NCBI GenBank assembly: GCA_945887835.1
Contig: CAMCZQ010000005.1
Coordinates: 1 to 48,065, forward strand
Reading direction: 5' to 3'
Length of the DNA stretch: 48,065 nt
Source: Bordetella parapertussis
GTDB taxonomy: Bacteria; Pseudomonadota; Gammaproteobacteria; Burkholderiales; Burkholderiaceae_B
The notes under the pieces were generated by a model. It ran no database searches. It was not told the origin of the DNA and saw only the letters and a program-made list of their open reading frames with translations. A program made the translations under genes and the position numbers. Positions 25,157-33,476 of this stretch are shown here, piece after piece; within the stretch, counting starts at the first letter, position 1, and each line of letters opens with the position of its first letter.

Positions 25157-25981
25157 TTAATACGTCGGGTCTGCATCTAACTGCACAGCGATCCCCTCAA
25201 GCGCCTTCGAGACTGCAGGATAACGCTGCATCACTAATGGATCATGCCCGGGCACGATATGTTGCAGTGAGCTCGCTAATTTTTCAAGTTTGCCGTAACC
25301 CTCAACCGCTTCTGCCACATTGAACATCGTGGTAAAAACACGTTTCTTTTCAAAGTGCTCGTAATAGTGGCTGGTATCTGAAGCCAGCACGACCCAACCG
25401 CGACGAGTCCATACGCGCACACACTGCACACCGTGCGTATGACCGCCGATGCGATGAATCGACACCCCCGGTGCTAACTCAGCCTCGCCTGCATAAAAGC
25501 TCACTCGATCCTTGTAAACCAAGCGCACCATGCCGACCACCTCATCCACCTCGTAGCCATGATTGAATTGCTTGTGCCGCATATGGCGACCGGTCGCATA
25601 GGCCATCTCATCATCCTGCAAATGAAATTGCGCAATAGGAAAGCTTTCAAAGGTCCCCACATGGTCATAGTGCAAATGGGTAATGATCACATCTTTCACT
25701 TGCGCGACATCCACACCGATTGCCGCCAACCCCTCTGCCGGAGTGCGCAACAGTGTGCGCCCGCGCTGGGCTGCCACCTCTGCACCAAAGCCCGTATCCA
25801 CAACAAACGTGTGCTGCGCGTTACGCACCACCCAAACAAAATAATCCATTGGCATCGGGCCATCGTGAGGGTCTCCGCCGATAAAATGATTTTTGCGCTG
25901 CGCCTCACGCGTGGCATAACGCATGGCAAAAACTTCATAGATCGGCAAGCCGCTCGGGCTACCCGCTTGGCTGTTGGTCAT
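25157..25981 (-). CDS. Metallo-beta-lactamase-fold hydrolase, lactonase-like (copy 2)
   Basis: 274-residue paralogue of the protein at 19358-20170. The zinc motif is THLHYDHVG at residues 101-109, followed by GGHTHGV, ASDTSHYYEHF and VPGHDPLV. Both copies share the N-terminal YATREAQ/GR and GGDPHD-PMPMDY blocks, so they very likely act on related substrates. The ATG overlaps the stop codon of the upstream flavoprotein (ATGA), implying translational coupling. Lactone or ester hydrolysis is the family-level expectation. Confidence 0.87.
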   Translation of the reverse strand: MTNSQAGSPSGLPIYEVFAMRYATREAQRKNHFIGGDPHDGPMPMDYFVWVVRNAQHTFVVDTGFGAEVAAQRGRTLLRTPAEGLAAIGVDVAQVKDVIITHLHYDHVGTFESFPIAQFHLQDDEMAYATGRHMRHKQFNHGYEVDEVVGMVRLVYKDRVSFYAGEAELAPGVSIHRIGGHTHGVQCVRVWTRRGWVVLASDTSHYYEHFEKKRVFTTMFNVAEAVEGYGKLEKLASSLQHIVPGHDPLVMQRYPAVSKALEGIAVQLDADPTY

Positions 25982-27969
25982 ACTGTTCTTCCAGAAAAAG
26001 GTTGTTGATCAATACCGAGAGCTACCATCCAGCCATCGCGAATCGCAGATAAAAAATCACCAGGCGCATGGCAGTCGCCAACCCGCGCATAGGGCACACC
26101 GGCTTGCTCAAGGGCTGCGACCACATCGATATTAGAGCGTGGTCCATTCGCAAAAATCAGAACTTGTCCGATAGGCAATTGCTTAGAAGCTGCCTGACCA
26201 ATCTTGACCGTCAAGTGTCGTTCGCTCAGGCTTTCAATACGGCATTGTGTGATCACGCGCACACCGGCCGCAGCAATCCGCTCAAGCAATTCGAATTTAT
26301 TGTTGCGCGCCATCCCATTTGCCGCAGTTGCTTGCATTTCTAGCACTTGAATATCGCAACCTGTCAGACGCAACAAATCAGCCACTTCAACGCCAACCAT
26401 GCCACCGCCAATGATAGTCACCGACGTGCCTGGCGCGATACGCTCGGGCGAGGTAAACACGTCCCAAGCATGCATCACTGCGATATCACTCGCAAGAGCC
26501 CCAGTATCAATTGGAGCTTCTCTTGGCACAGAGCCCGTTGCCACCACGACAAAGTCCGGCTTAAACGCCTTGATCATTGCCGCGTCAGCATCAATGCCAC
26601 ATCTGACAGGCACCTTCATCTCCATCAACTGCGACCAACGATAATCCCAGACCGGCTGAACCTCCGTCTTATCGGGTGCTGCGACGGCCAAATGAATTTG
26701 TCCTCCGACGCGTGCCGCTTTTTCCCAAATCTCAACCTCGTGGCCTCGCCCGCGTGCGACCCGCGCAGCTTCAACACCAGCGACTCCAGCCCCCAACACT
26801 AAGACCCGCTTACGAGGTGTTTGTGGTGGAGCAAATAATTGCGGTTCAGCAAATTCAAGGGCTTCGAATTCTGTGCCGACCATTGGGTTCTGTACACACG
26901 ACACATCTTTTTCAAGCGTTAAACGTTCAAAACAGACATTGCAGGCAATACATTCGCGTATGGGTGCCTTGACCTCGCCAAAGGCTTTGAGTGCCCAATG
27001 CGGATCCGCATACAACGCGCGTCCCACCGAGACAAAATCTGCGCTGCCGCTTGCCAAGACGGCCTCGGCATCTGCGGGCGTCACAATCCGACCGGCCACA
27101 AACACCGGTACGCCAACCGCCTCTTTGATGGGTTTGGCTACAGGTGCCAGACAACCACGCGCAAACGAAGGCGGCTGGATACAGTGCTTGGATAGTTGCG
27201 GGCTTTCATTGCTGCCACCAGACAGATCAATCGCATCGGCTCCTGCCTGCTCAACGGCCTGAGCCAGGGCAATAATCTCATCTTGTGTGTAACCACCTTC
27301 GACAAACTCACTTGCGCTTAAGCGCACAACCAAACACAAATCAGGCAACGCTTGCCTGACCCGATCAATCGTTTCAAGCAACATTCGCATCCGGTTTTGC
27401 AAGCTGCCTCCGTACTGGTCGGTTCGCTGATTGACCCGTTCCGTAAAGAACTGTTGAAATAAATAACCGTTACCCGCGTGGATTTCGACGCCGTCATAGC
27501 CCGCAAGCCAAAGGCGACGGGCAGCTGCAACAAATAAACCCTGCAACGCGTGAATCTCTGTGACACGCAGCGCTCGCACTGCGTCGCCCGTGTTGGGATT
27601 AATCCAGTCGCTTGGGCCAACCGGCTCCATGTTGAGTACAGCCCGACGTAGCAAGGCACCACGATGGTTAATTTGACCAAACACATGACTGCCGTGATCT
27701 TTGATGCCCTGTACCAAGCGGGCAAGCCCTGGAATAAAGCGGTCGTGATAACAACACAAGGAATTATGATGCGAGCGTGCGGTCTCAGTCACAATCATGG
27801 CCTCAGTCATAATCATGGCAACCCCACCTCGTGCGCGCTCGGCGTAATACTCGCAGTCGCGCTGAGTCGACAGTCCGTCGGTCGTACTGTAGTTCGTCCC
27901 CATCGGCGCCATGATGATGCGGTTTTTTAAACGTAGATTGCCGATCTGGCCCGCTTGTTGCAACAACAT
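25978..27969 (-). CDS. Old-yellow-enzyme/2,4-dienoyl-CoA reductase-like FMN/Fe-S/FAD flavoprotein
   Basis: 663-residue NADH:flavin oxidoreductase of the FadH/trimethylamine-dehydrogenase type. Residues 1-330 form the OYE barrel, including YDGVEIHAGNGYLFQQF (158-174). Cysteines C340, C343, C346 and C358 (CIACNVC, then DVSC) would hold a 4Fe-4S cluster. Two dinucleotide folds follow: VLVLGAGVAGVE (about 389-400) and TIIGGGMVGVEVADLL. Such enzymes reduce activated C=C bonds or demethylate amines. It is the first gene of the nine-gene operon, divergent from lysR, with an AGAGGGTG ribosome site. The substrate may be an unsaturated acid or cyclic enone; this is inference. Confidence 0.9.
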   Translation of the reverse strand: MLLQQAGQIGNLRLKNRIIMAPMGTNYSTTDGLSTQRDCEYYAERARGGVAMIMTEAMIVTETARSHHNSLCCYHDRFIPGLARLVQGIKDHGSHVFGQINHRGALLRRAVLNMEPVGPSDWINPNTGDAVRALRVTEIHALQGLFVAAARRLWLAGYDGVEIHAGNGYLFQQFFTERVNQRTDQYGGSLQNRMRMLLETIDRVRQALPDLCLVVRLSASEFVEGGYTQDEIIALAQAVEQAGADAIDLSGGSNESPQLSKHCIQPPSFARGCLAPVAKPIKEAVGVPVFVAGRIVTPADAEAVLASGSADFVSVGRALYADPHWALKAFGEVKAPIRECIACNVCFERLTLEKDVSCVQNPMVGTEFEALEFAEPQLFAPPQTPRKRVLVLGAGVAGVEAARVARGRGHEVEIWEKAARVGGQIHLAVAAPDKTEVQPVWDYRWSQLMEMKVPVRCGIDADAAMIKAFKPDFVVVATGSVPREAPIDTGALASDIAVMHAWDVFTSPERIAPGTSVTIIGGGMVGVEVADLLRLTGCDIQVLEMQATAANGMARNNKFELLERIAAAGVRVITQCRIESLSERHLTVKIGQAASKQLPIGQVLIFANGPRSNIDVVAALEQAGVPYARVGDCHAPGDFLSAIRDGWMVALGIDQQPFSGRTV

Positions 27970-28060
27970 AAGTCACCCTCTCGCCCCGCTTGTATTTGCG
28001 CGACGTTGTCTCTGCCCCGAACAAAAGGAGCCTGTTATAGATCTTCAGGCAGTATGCTAA

Positions 28061-28077
28061 CTACTGATTAATAGTAG
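28061..28077. promoter_or_regulatory. Palindrome in the divergent lysR/flavoprotein promoter region, candidate LysR site
   Basis: Inverted repeat CTACT-N7-AGTAG, nearly symmetric throughout (centre GATTAAT). It lies 59 bp before lysR and 92 bp before the flavoprotein operon in the 166-bp divergent region, where a LysR-type regulator usually binds. The dyad style (interrupted, AT centre) resembles LTTR boxes. Binding is inferred. Confidence 0.5.
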
Positions 28078-28135
28078 GTCAATCCGGTAAAATGAAAAAC
28101 AATACTGAATTGCAGTCAATAATAGGGCTTTAACG

Positions 28136-29038
28136 ATGCGCAATCTCAACGCCTTACTGGTTTTCGCCAAAGTCGCAGAAACGCGCAGCTTTACCGTCGC
28201 CGCACAGCGCTTAGGACTCACCGCTTCGGCCATCAGCAAGTCCGTCGCCAGGCTTGAGCAAGAGCTTGGCGTCAAACTCTTGCAGCGTTCAACCCGCTTG
28301 GTCAGCCTAACCGACGAGGGCTCAAGCTTTTATGAGCGCTGCCGCAATATCCTGGACGAGCTCGACGACGCAGAGAGCGCAGTCACTCAGGCCAACGCCA
28401 CACCAAAGGGCCGCTTACGCATTCAGATGCCAGTTGGTTTTGGTCGCCGCGTCGTCGCACCCAAGCTATGGGAGTTCACCCAGCAGCACCCGGAACTGGT
28501 GGTGGATGTTGAATTAAGCGATCGCGTGGTTGATCTTGCCTATGAAGGCATCGATGCCGCAATTCAGATTGGTCCGGTGAGCGACTCGCGAGTGGTGGCG
28601 CGCAGGCTCTGTCGTTTGAGTTTTGCGGCCTGCGCTTCACCGCAATACTTAGCCAAGCATGGCGAACCAACAACCCCAGAAGAGCTAGAGAATCATCAGT
28701 GTCTGGCCTATTTGCTGCCCATGACCGGCGGACATCGCGAATGGCAATTTGCAAAAGATGGCCAAAATTTTTCTAAGTCGTTCTCAGGCGCGTTAAATAT
28801 TAATAACGCCGAGTCTTTGCTTGAAGCCGTGGTAGGCGGCGCTGGGATTACCATGATCAGTAACTTCATTGCGGCGGACGCCTTAAAAAGTGGAAAACTG
28901 AAGACGATCTTGCCGGATTACATCGTCGAAGGCCCCGAGGTGTTCGTAGTCTATTTGCCACGAAACAATCTTTCGGCGAAAGTAAAGGCCTTTGTTGAAT
29001 TTTTAACCCTAACTGTTGAAGGCATCGAACGTACATGA
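28136..29038 (+). CDS. LysR-family transcriptional regulator
   Basis: 300-residue LTTR. The N-terminal winged helix-turn-helix runs from about residue 1 to 60 (AAQRLGLTASAISKSVARLE), followed by the linker helix and a periplasmic-binding-fold effector domain. It is divergent from the nine-gene operon and overlaps the next gene by 4 nt (ATGA), so it probably controls both units. The effector domain has the typical EGIDAAIQIGPVSDSRVVAR block of the group close to the DsdC/PtxR-like CrgA branch. The effector is presumably the operon substrate or an intermediate. Confidence 0.92.
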   Translation: MRNLNALLVFAKVAETRSFTVAAQRLGLTASAISKSVARLEQELGVKLLQRSTRLVSLTDEGSSFYERCRNILDELDDAESAVTQANATPKGRLRIQMPVGFGRRVVAPKLWEFTQQHPELVVDVELSDRVVDLAYEGIDAAIQIGPVSDSRVVARRLCRLSFAACASPQYLAKHGEPTTPEELENHQCLAYLLPMTGGHREWQFAKDGQNFSKSFSGALNINNAESLLEAVVGGAGITMISNFIAADALKSGKLKTILPDYIVEGPEVFVVYLPRNNLSAKVKAFVEFLTLTVEGIERT

Positions 29039-29739
29039 CAACCCCCACCACCACACTCAAACTCATGTCAACGATGGCACTGCGCAGCGTTCTCAATGAA
29101 GTGATTCCTGATTTTGAAAAACAAACGGGCAGCACCGTTGAAATCAAATATGGTGCCACTGCAAAATTAACCGAGCGAATTCGCGGCGGCGCCCGCGGCG
29201 ATATCGTGATAGCCGTAGCGGGTTCAATCAACGAACTCGAAGCCGAAGACATTTTGCAACAAGGCGCACGGGTCGATCTCGTCACCTCGGATGTCGCTAT
29301 GGCCGTTAGGCTTGGCGCACCTGTCCCTGACATCTCGACGCAAGAGGCGTTTATTGCAACTTTGCGCGCTTCGCGTTCATTCGTATTTTCTAAACAAGGT
29401 GCAAGCGGGATGTACTTCGCAAGCCTGCTCAAGCGCCTTGGAATAGACGAAGAACTTCGGCCCAAAGCAACGGTTTTGGCAGAGGGCCTGACGGGCGAAC
29501 CTGTGGCTCGCGGTGAGATTGAACTCGCGGTGCAGCAAATGAGTGAACTGATGCAGGTGTCTGGGATTCATATCTTTGCCAAACTACCCCCTGCTGTTCA
29601 ACAATCAACAACGTTTTCAATTGGCATATTTAAAGATCCAATCAAGCCTGAGGTGATCAGCGCCTTCAATGCGTTTATGCGCACGCCAGCGGTCACAGCG
29701 GTGTACAAGCGTCAAGGTTTAGACCCAATCACACTTTAA
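29035..29739 (+). CDS. ModA-like substrate-binding-domain protein lacking a signal peptide
   Basis: 234 residues with the fold of molybdate-type periplasmic binding proteins: LKLMSTMALRSVLNEVIPDFE, then GATAKLTERIRGGARGDIVIA, and SKQGASGMYFASLLKRLGI. The protein starts almost directly at the first strand, with no hydrophobic leader, so it should stay in the cytoplasm. No ABC permease is nearby. Its start overlaps the lysR stop (ATGA). A role as an intracellular ligand-binding partner or sensor is possible; alternatively an upstream signal was lost when it fused its start to lysR. Small organic ligands are as likely as oxyanions. Confidence 0.82.
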   Translation: MTTPTTTLKLMSTMALRSVLNEVIPDFEKQTGSTVEIKYGATAKLTERIRGGARGDIVIAVAGSINELEAEDILQQGARVDLVTSDVAMAVRLGAPVPDISTQEAFIATLRASRSFVFSKQGASGMYFASLLKRLGIDEELRPKATVLAEGLTGEPVARGEIELAVQQMSELMQVSGIHIFAKLPPAVQQSTTFSIGIFKDPIKPEVISAFNAFMRTPAVTAVYKRQGLDPITL

Positions 29740-29755
29740 CTTTCGAGAAACCCAC

Positions 29756-31381
29756 ATGACCAATGCTCTGCATGACCTAACGTTAGCGCAGGCGGCAGAA
29801 CTGCTGCGCACCCGCAAGCTCTCGCCACTTGAGTATGTGAATCATCAGATCGCGCGTATTGAAACGCTTGATGTGCAACTGAGTGCATTCATTACACCGA
29901 CCTTTGCCTTGGCGCGCCAGCAAGCCCAAACGGCTGAGGCTCAGATCATGGCGGGTGACTATCGCGGGCCCATGCATGGCATCCCGTTTGGTGCAAAAGA
30001 CATCTACGAAACAGCGAATATTCTGACGACTGGCGGCTCGCGCACAGCGCAGCACTACGTGCCCACCAAAAACGCCGCAGTCGTATCCAAGCTCTACGGC
30101 GCTGGTGCCGTGTTGATGGGCAAACTCAATACACACGAATTTGCGCATGGCGGGCCCTCACTTGATTTGCCTTGGCCGCCGGTGCGAAATCCTTGGGATC
30201 TAGAGCGGTTCAGTGGCGGCTCATCAAGCGGCTCAGGGGCCGCGGTCGCAGCAGGGTTCGTGCCGGCGGCGTTAGGCACCGACACGGGAGGTTCGATTCG
30301 CGGCCCAGCCTCGTTGTGCGGGATTGCGGGCTTTATGCCTAGCTCGGGGCTAGTGAGTCGCACGGGTGTCATGCCTAATTCCTTTACCTTCGATCACTGT
30401 GGCCCGATGGCCTGGACGGTCGAAGACTGTGCGCTCATGTTGCAAGCGATTGCGGGACATGACTCGCAAGATGGCAACAGCTTTGCGCAACCCATCCAAG
30501 ATTACAAATCTCAGTTGGCCGGAGGCGTTAAAGGTCTGCGCATCGGTGTATTGCGTCACTGGTGGGAAGAAGAAACCCCCGCCAATCCTGAACATCTGCA
30601 AGCACTCGAACAAGCCATCGATACCTTCAAACAGTTAGGCGCACACGTGGCAGACTGTCGCGTGCGCTCGATGCAAGACTATATGGATGTCAAGGTAGTC
30701 ATCGCTGAGACAGAAATCTTTGCGGTACATCAGCATGATCTGATCAGTCGACCAAGTGACTTTGGGCACGATTTCTTGAGTCGAATCCTACCTGCCTCGT
30801 TGTTTCAATCCGTTGATTACTTGGCAGCGACACGTGAACATCGGCGGATGATCAACGAGATGCAACCCATTTATGAAAAGTTTGATTTGCTCTTGATGCC
30901 AACCTTCGGACCTGCCAGCCCAATCACAGCGCATCGCCCCATCACGTTTTGGCAACGTGGCACTTCACAAGTGCTAGCCAACGTCTCAGGGGGCCCTGCG
31001 CTCGCTGTGTGCTGTGGCTTTAACGCGGCCGGCCTACCCATGGGCTTGCAACTCGTCGGTGCCCCGCAGGCCGATGCCTTAGTCTTACGCGCCGGCCATA
31101 CCTACGAATTGGCGGCCGGCTTGCGCGCGAAACGCCCGACACTCGTTGCGGGCAATCAGGCGCCGGTACTTGCACCGCAAAACTTAACACCTGACACCTC
31201 GGGCTGCGATGCTGCCACGCGCGAGCTTGCCCTGCGCATGGCAAAAAATGCTGGACTTAAGTTAAATGAAGCACAAGCCGAAATCTTGCTTGAAGCTGCG
31301 CCGTATGCCTTCGCGATGACTCAACGGCTGCGTAAAAATCGAAATTGGTTCGAAGAGCCTGCTAATGTTTTTAGAACCTAA
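29756..31381 (+). CDS. Amidase of the amidase-signature family
   Basis: 541-residue Ser-cisSer-Lys amidohydrolase. The catalytic lysine is K81 (PFGAKDIYE), the glycine/serine-rich block is GGSSSGSGAAVA at 154-165, and the nucleophile is S180 in DTGGSIRGPAS. The C-terminal 100 residues after about 440 extend beyond the core amidase domain. Family members hydrolyse aryl or aliphatic amides, allophanate, or Glu-tRNA amide; the lack of gatB/gatC and the operon context argue for a small-molecule amide. It follows the ModA-like gene by 16 nt and precedes the lyase by 11 nt. Confidence 0.9.
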   Translation: MTNALHDLTLAQAAELLRTRKLSPLEYVNHQIARIETLDVQLSAFITPTFALARQQAQTAEAQIMAGDYRGPMHGIPFGAKDIYETANILTTGGSRTAQHYVPTKNAAVVSKLYGAGAVLMGKLNTHEFAHGGPSLDLPWPPVRNPWDLERFSGGSSSGSGAAVAAGFVPAALGTDTGGSIRGPASLCGIAGFMPSSGLVSRTGVMPNSFTFDHCGPMAWTVEDCALMLQAIAGHDSQDGNSFAQPIQDYKSQLAGGVKGLRIGVLRHWWEEETPANPEHLQALEQAIDTFKQLGAHVADCRVRSMQDYMDVKVVIAETEIFAVHQHDLISRPSDFGHDFLSRILPASLFQSVDYLAATREHRRMINEMQPIYEKFDLLLMPTFGPASPITAHRPITFWQRGTSQVLANVSGGPALAVCCGFNAAGLPMGLQLVGAPQADALVLRAGHTYELAAGLRAKRPTLVAGNQAPVLAPQNLTPDTSGCDAATRELALRMAKNAGLKLNEAQAEILLEAAPYAFAMTQRLRKNRNWFEEPANVFRT

Positions 31382-31392
31382 GAGACACACTC

Positions 31393-32262
31393 ATGATCAA
31401 TCTTAAAAGTCGCCTCCAACAAGCTGAAATCTTATTAGCACCGGGCGTGTATGACGCCTTATCAGCCTTGATGGCAGAGCAAGCAGGGTTTGAGGCTGTG
31501 TATATCTCTGGTGCGTCGGTGGCCTATACGACGCTCGGGCGTTCTGACGTGGGGCTCACAACCTTTACGGAGGTCAACGAAAAAATCGTACAGATGCGGG
31601 ATCGCATCAATCTACCCATCATCGTGGATGCCGACACTGGCTTTGGTAACGCGCTAAATACCGAGCGCACCGTGCGTGGCTTTGAACGCAATGGCGCCAA
31701 TATCATTCAGCTTGAGGATCAAAGTTTTCCGAAGCGTTGTGGGCATCTTGAAGGCAAAACGGTGGTCTCAACCGCTGAAATGGTTGGCAAGATCAAAGCA
31801 GCCGTCAACTCACGTCACAGCGCGGATACCTTGATCATGGCGCGCACCGATGCCGTCGCGGTTGAAGGGTTTGAGCAAGCGCTCGAGCGTGCTGAACATT
31901 ACCTGGCAGCGGGTGCAGATATTTTATTCATCGAAGCCGTACGGAGCGACGAGCAAATGCGACTCGTCAACGAACGTTTTAAAGGTCGCGCACCTTTGCT
32001 GGCGAACATGGTCGAAGGCGGCAAAACGCCGGTTAAGTCAACTGCTGTGTTGCAACAGCTAGGCTATTCAATCGCAATCTTCCCAGGTGGTACGGTGCGC
32101 TCAGTGGCCATGACCTTACAGGCTTACTTTGCAGAACTGAAAGCGACAGGCAGCACAGACGGCTTTCGGGACAAGATGTTCAACTTTGATGGTTTAAATA
32201 GCTTGATTGGTACCCCCGAACTTTTGGCACGCGGTAAGCGCTACGAAGGCGGCGGCGAGTAG
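31393..32262 (+). CDS. Isocitrate lyase/PEP mutase-family C-C lyase (dimethylmalate or methylisocitrate lyase-like)
   Basis: 289-residue enzyme of the PEP mutase/isocitrate lyase superfamily. YISGASVAYTTLGRSD and VDADTGFGN (78-86) bind the carboxylate and Mg, and PKRCGHLEGK at 113-122 carries the cysteine base (C116) that marks retro-aldol lyases. This argues for splitting a 2-hydroxy-di/tricarboxylate into pyruvate or glyoxylate plus an acid, as 2,3-dimethylmalate lyase and 2-methylisocitrate lyase do, rather than phosphonate chemistry. The usual oxaloacetate decarboxylase homologues lack this cysteine. Exact substrate unknown. Confidence 0.85.
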   Translation: MINLKSRLQQAEILLAPGVYDALSALMAEQAGFEAVYISGASVAYTTLGRSDVGLTTFTEVNEKIVQMRDRINLPIIVDADTGFGNALNTERTVRGFERNGANIIQLEDQSFPKRCGHLEGKTVVSTAEMVGKIKAAVNSRHSADTLIMARTDAVAVEGFEQALERAEHYLAAGADILFIEAVRSDEQMRLVNERFKGRAPLLANMVEGGKTPVKSTAVLQQLGYSIAIFPGGTVRSVAMTLQAYFAELKATGSTDGFRDKMFNFDGLNSLIGTPELLARGKRYEGGGE

Positions 32263-32302
32263 CAATCGCACCATCGAAAATGCTCGGCCGCACTTTAAAA
32301 GT

Positions 32303-32323
32303 AATTTTGAATTTTGAATTTTG
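32303..32323. repeat. Three tandem AATTTTG heptamers in an operon spacer
   Basis: Identical 7-bp units at 32303-32309, 32310-32316 and 32317-32323, lying 14-34 bp before the dehydrogenase start codon. It is the third short AT-rich triple repeat found in an operon spacer of this window. Confidence 0.8.
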
Positions 32324-32336
32324 ACTGGAAGCTAGA

Positions 32337-33401
32337 ATGAAAACGTATCGTATCGCCACGATTCCCGGTGACGGCATTGGTAAAGAAGTGGTCCCTGAAG
32401 GACAAAAAGTACTTGAGGCGCTTGCACGTCAAAATCCTGCATTGAAATTCGAGTTCGAAAACTTTGACTGGGGTGGCGACTACTATCGCAAGCACGGCAT
32501 GATGATGCCCGAAGACGGCCTCGACCCTTTGCGCGAAAAAGATGCGATTTTGTTTGGCTCGGCGGGCGACCCGCACATCCCAGATCACATCACGCTGTGG
32601 GGCCTGCGTCTAAAAATTTGCCAAGGCTTTGATCAATACGCTAACGTGCGTCCAACTCGTATTTTGCCTGGTATTGATGCCCCGCTTAAGCGCTGCACGC
32701 CAGCCCAACTCGACTGGGTGATTGTGCGCGAAAACTCAGAAGGTGAGTACTCGGGTGTGGGTGGTCGCGCGCATCAAGGTCACCCGATTGAAGTGGCAAC
32801 CGATGTCAGCATGATGACGCGTGCTGGTGTTGAACGCATCATGCGCTACGCCTTCAAACTGGCGCAATCACGTCCGCGCAAACTGCTGACTGTCGTGACT
32901 AAATCAAACGCACAACGCCATGCGATGGTGATGTGGGACGAAATCGCGGTCCAAATTTCAAAAGAGTTTCCGGACGTCACCTGGGATAAAGAGTTAGTCG
33001 ATGCCGCCACTGCGCGGATGGTCAATCGCCCCGCCACTCTCGATACGCTGGTGGCAACTAACCTACACGCCGATATTTTGAGTGATCTCGCGGCCGCCTT
33101 GGCAGGCAGTCTGGGGATTGCGCCAACCGGCAATATCGACCCCGAACGGCGCTACCCGTCGATGTTTGAGCCCATCCACGGCTCGGCCTTTGACATCATG
33201 GGCAAAGGTTTGGCAAACCCGATTGGTACCTTTTGGTCAGTGGTGATGCTGCTTGAGCATTTGGGTGAGCAGGCAGCAGCCGATCGGTTAATGGCCGCGA
33301 TCGAGGCAGTGACCGCCAACCCCAGACTGCACACACGTGATTTAGGCGGCTTGGCCACCACTGCGCAAGTGACCGCCGCAGTCTGCGAAAAAATCGCCTA
33401 A
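32337..33401 (+). CDS. Tartrate/D-malate-type dehydrogenase (isopropylmalate dehydrogenase family)
   Basis: 354-residue beta-decarboxylating dehydrogenase. The opening MKTYRIATIPGDGIGKEVVPEG is the tartrate dehydrogenase/D-malate dehydrogenase pattern. NVRPTRILPGI, RENSEGEYSGVGGR and the metal aspartates in NLHADILSDLAAALAGSLG follow, and EPIHGSAFDIMGKGLANP is the NAD-binding end. Family members oxidise tartrate, D-malate or isopropylmalate using NAD and Mn/Mg. No leuCD genes are nearby, so leucine synthesis is unlikely. The convergent TRAP transporter could bring in its dicarboxylate substrate. Confidence 0.88.
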   Translation: MKTYRIATIPGDGIGKEVVPEGQKVLEALARQNPALKFEFENFDWGGDYYRKHGMMMPEDGLDPLREKDAILFGSAGDPHIPDHITLWGLRLKICQGFDQYANVRPTRILPGIDAPLKRCTPAQLDWVIVRENSEGEYSGVGGRAHQGHPIEVATDVSMMTRAGVERIMRYAFKLAQSRPRKLLTVVTKSNAQRHAMVMWDEIAVQISKEFPDVTWDKELVDAATARMVNRPATLDTLVATNLHADILSDLAAALAGSLGIAPTGNIDPERRYPSMFEPIHGSAFDIMGKGLANPIGTFWSVVMLLEHLGEQAAADRLMAAIEAVTANPRLHTRDLGGLATTAQVTAAVCEKIA

Positions 33402-33421
33402 GTCGATAAACTCAACGAGAA

Positions 33422-33452
33422 GACTAACCGTGTGCCGGATGCGCGGTTAGTC
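33422..33452. terminator. Hairpin between convergent operons
   Basis: Perfect 9-bp stem GACTAACCG/CGGTTAGTC with a 13-base loop, placed between the dehydrogenase stop and the convergent TRAP permease stop. It has no clear U-run on either side, so it could be a weak or Rho-assisted bidirectional end, or an mRNA-stabilising stem. Confidence 0.5.
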
Positions 33453-33476
33453 GCGCGTAACGTTAGGGCGTGGGCT

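Noticed and set aside
17189-33401. Nicotinate-type degradation through dimethylmalate
   Set aside because: A dimethylmalate-lyase-like enzyme, PrpD proteins and an amidase are reminiscent, but the ring-hydroxylating and methyleneglutarate mutase genes are not in the window; too little support.
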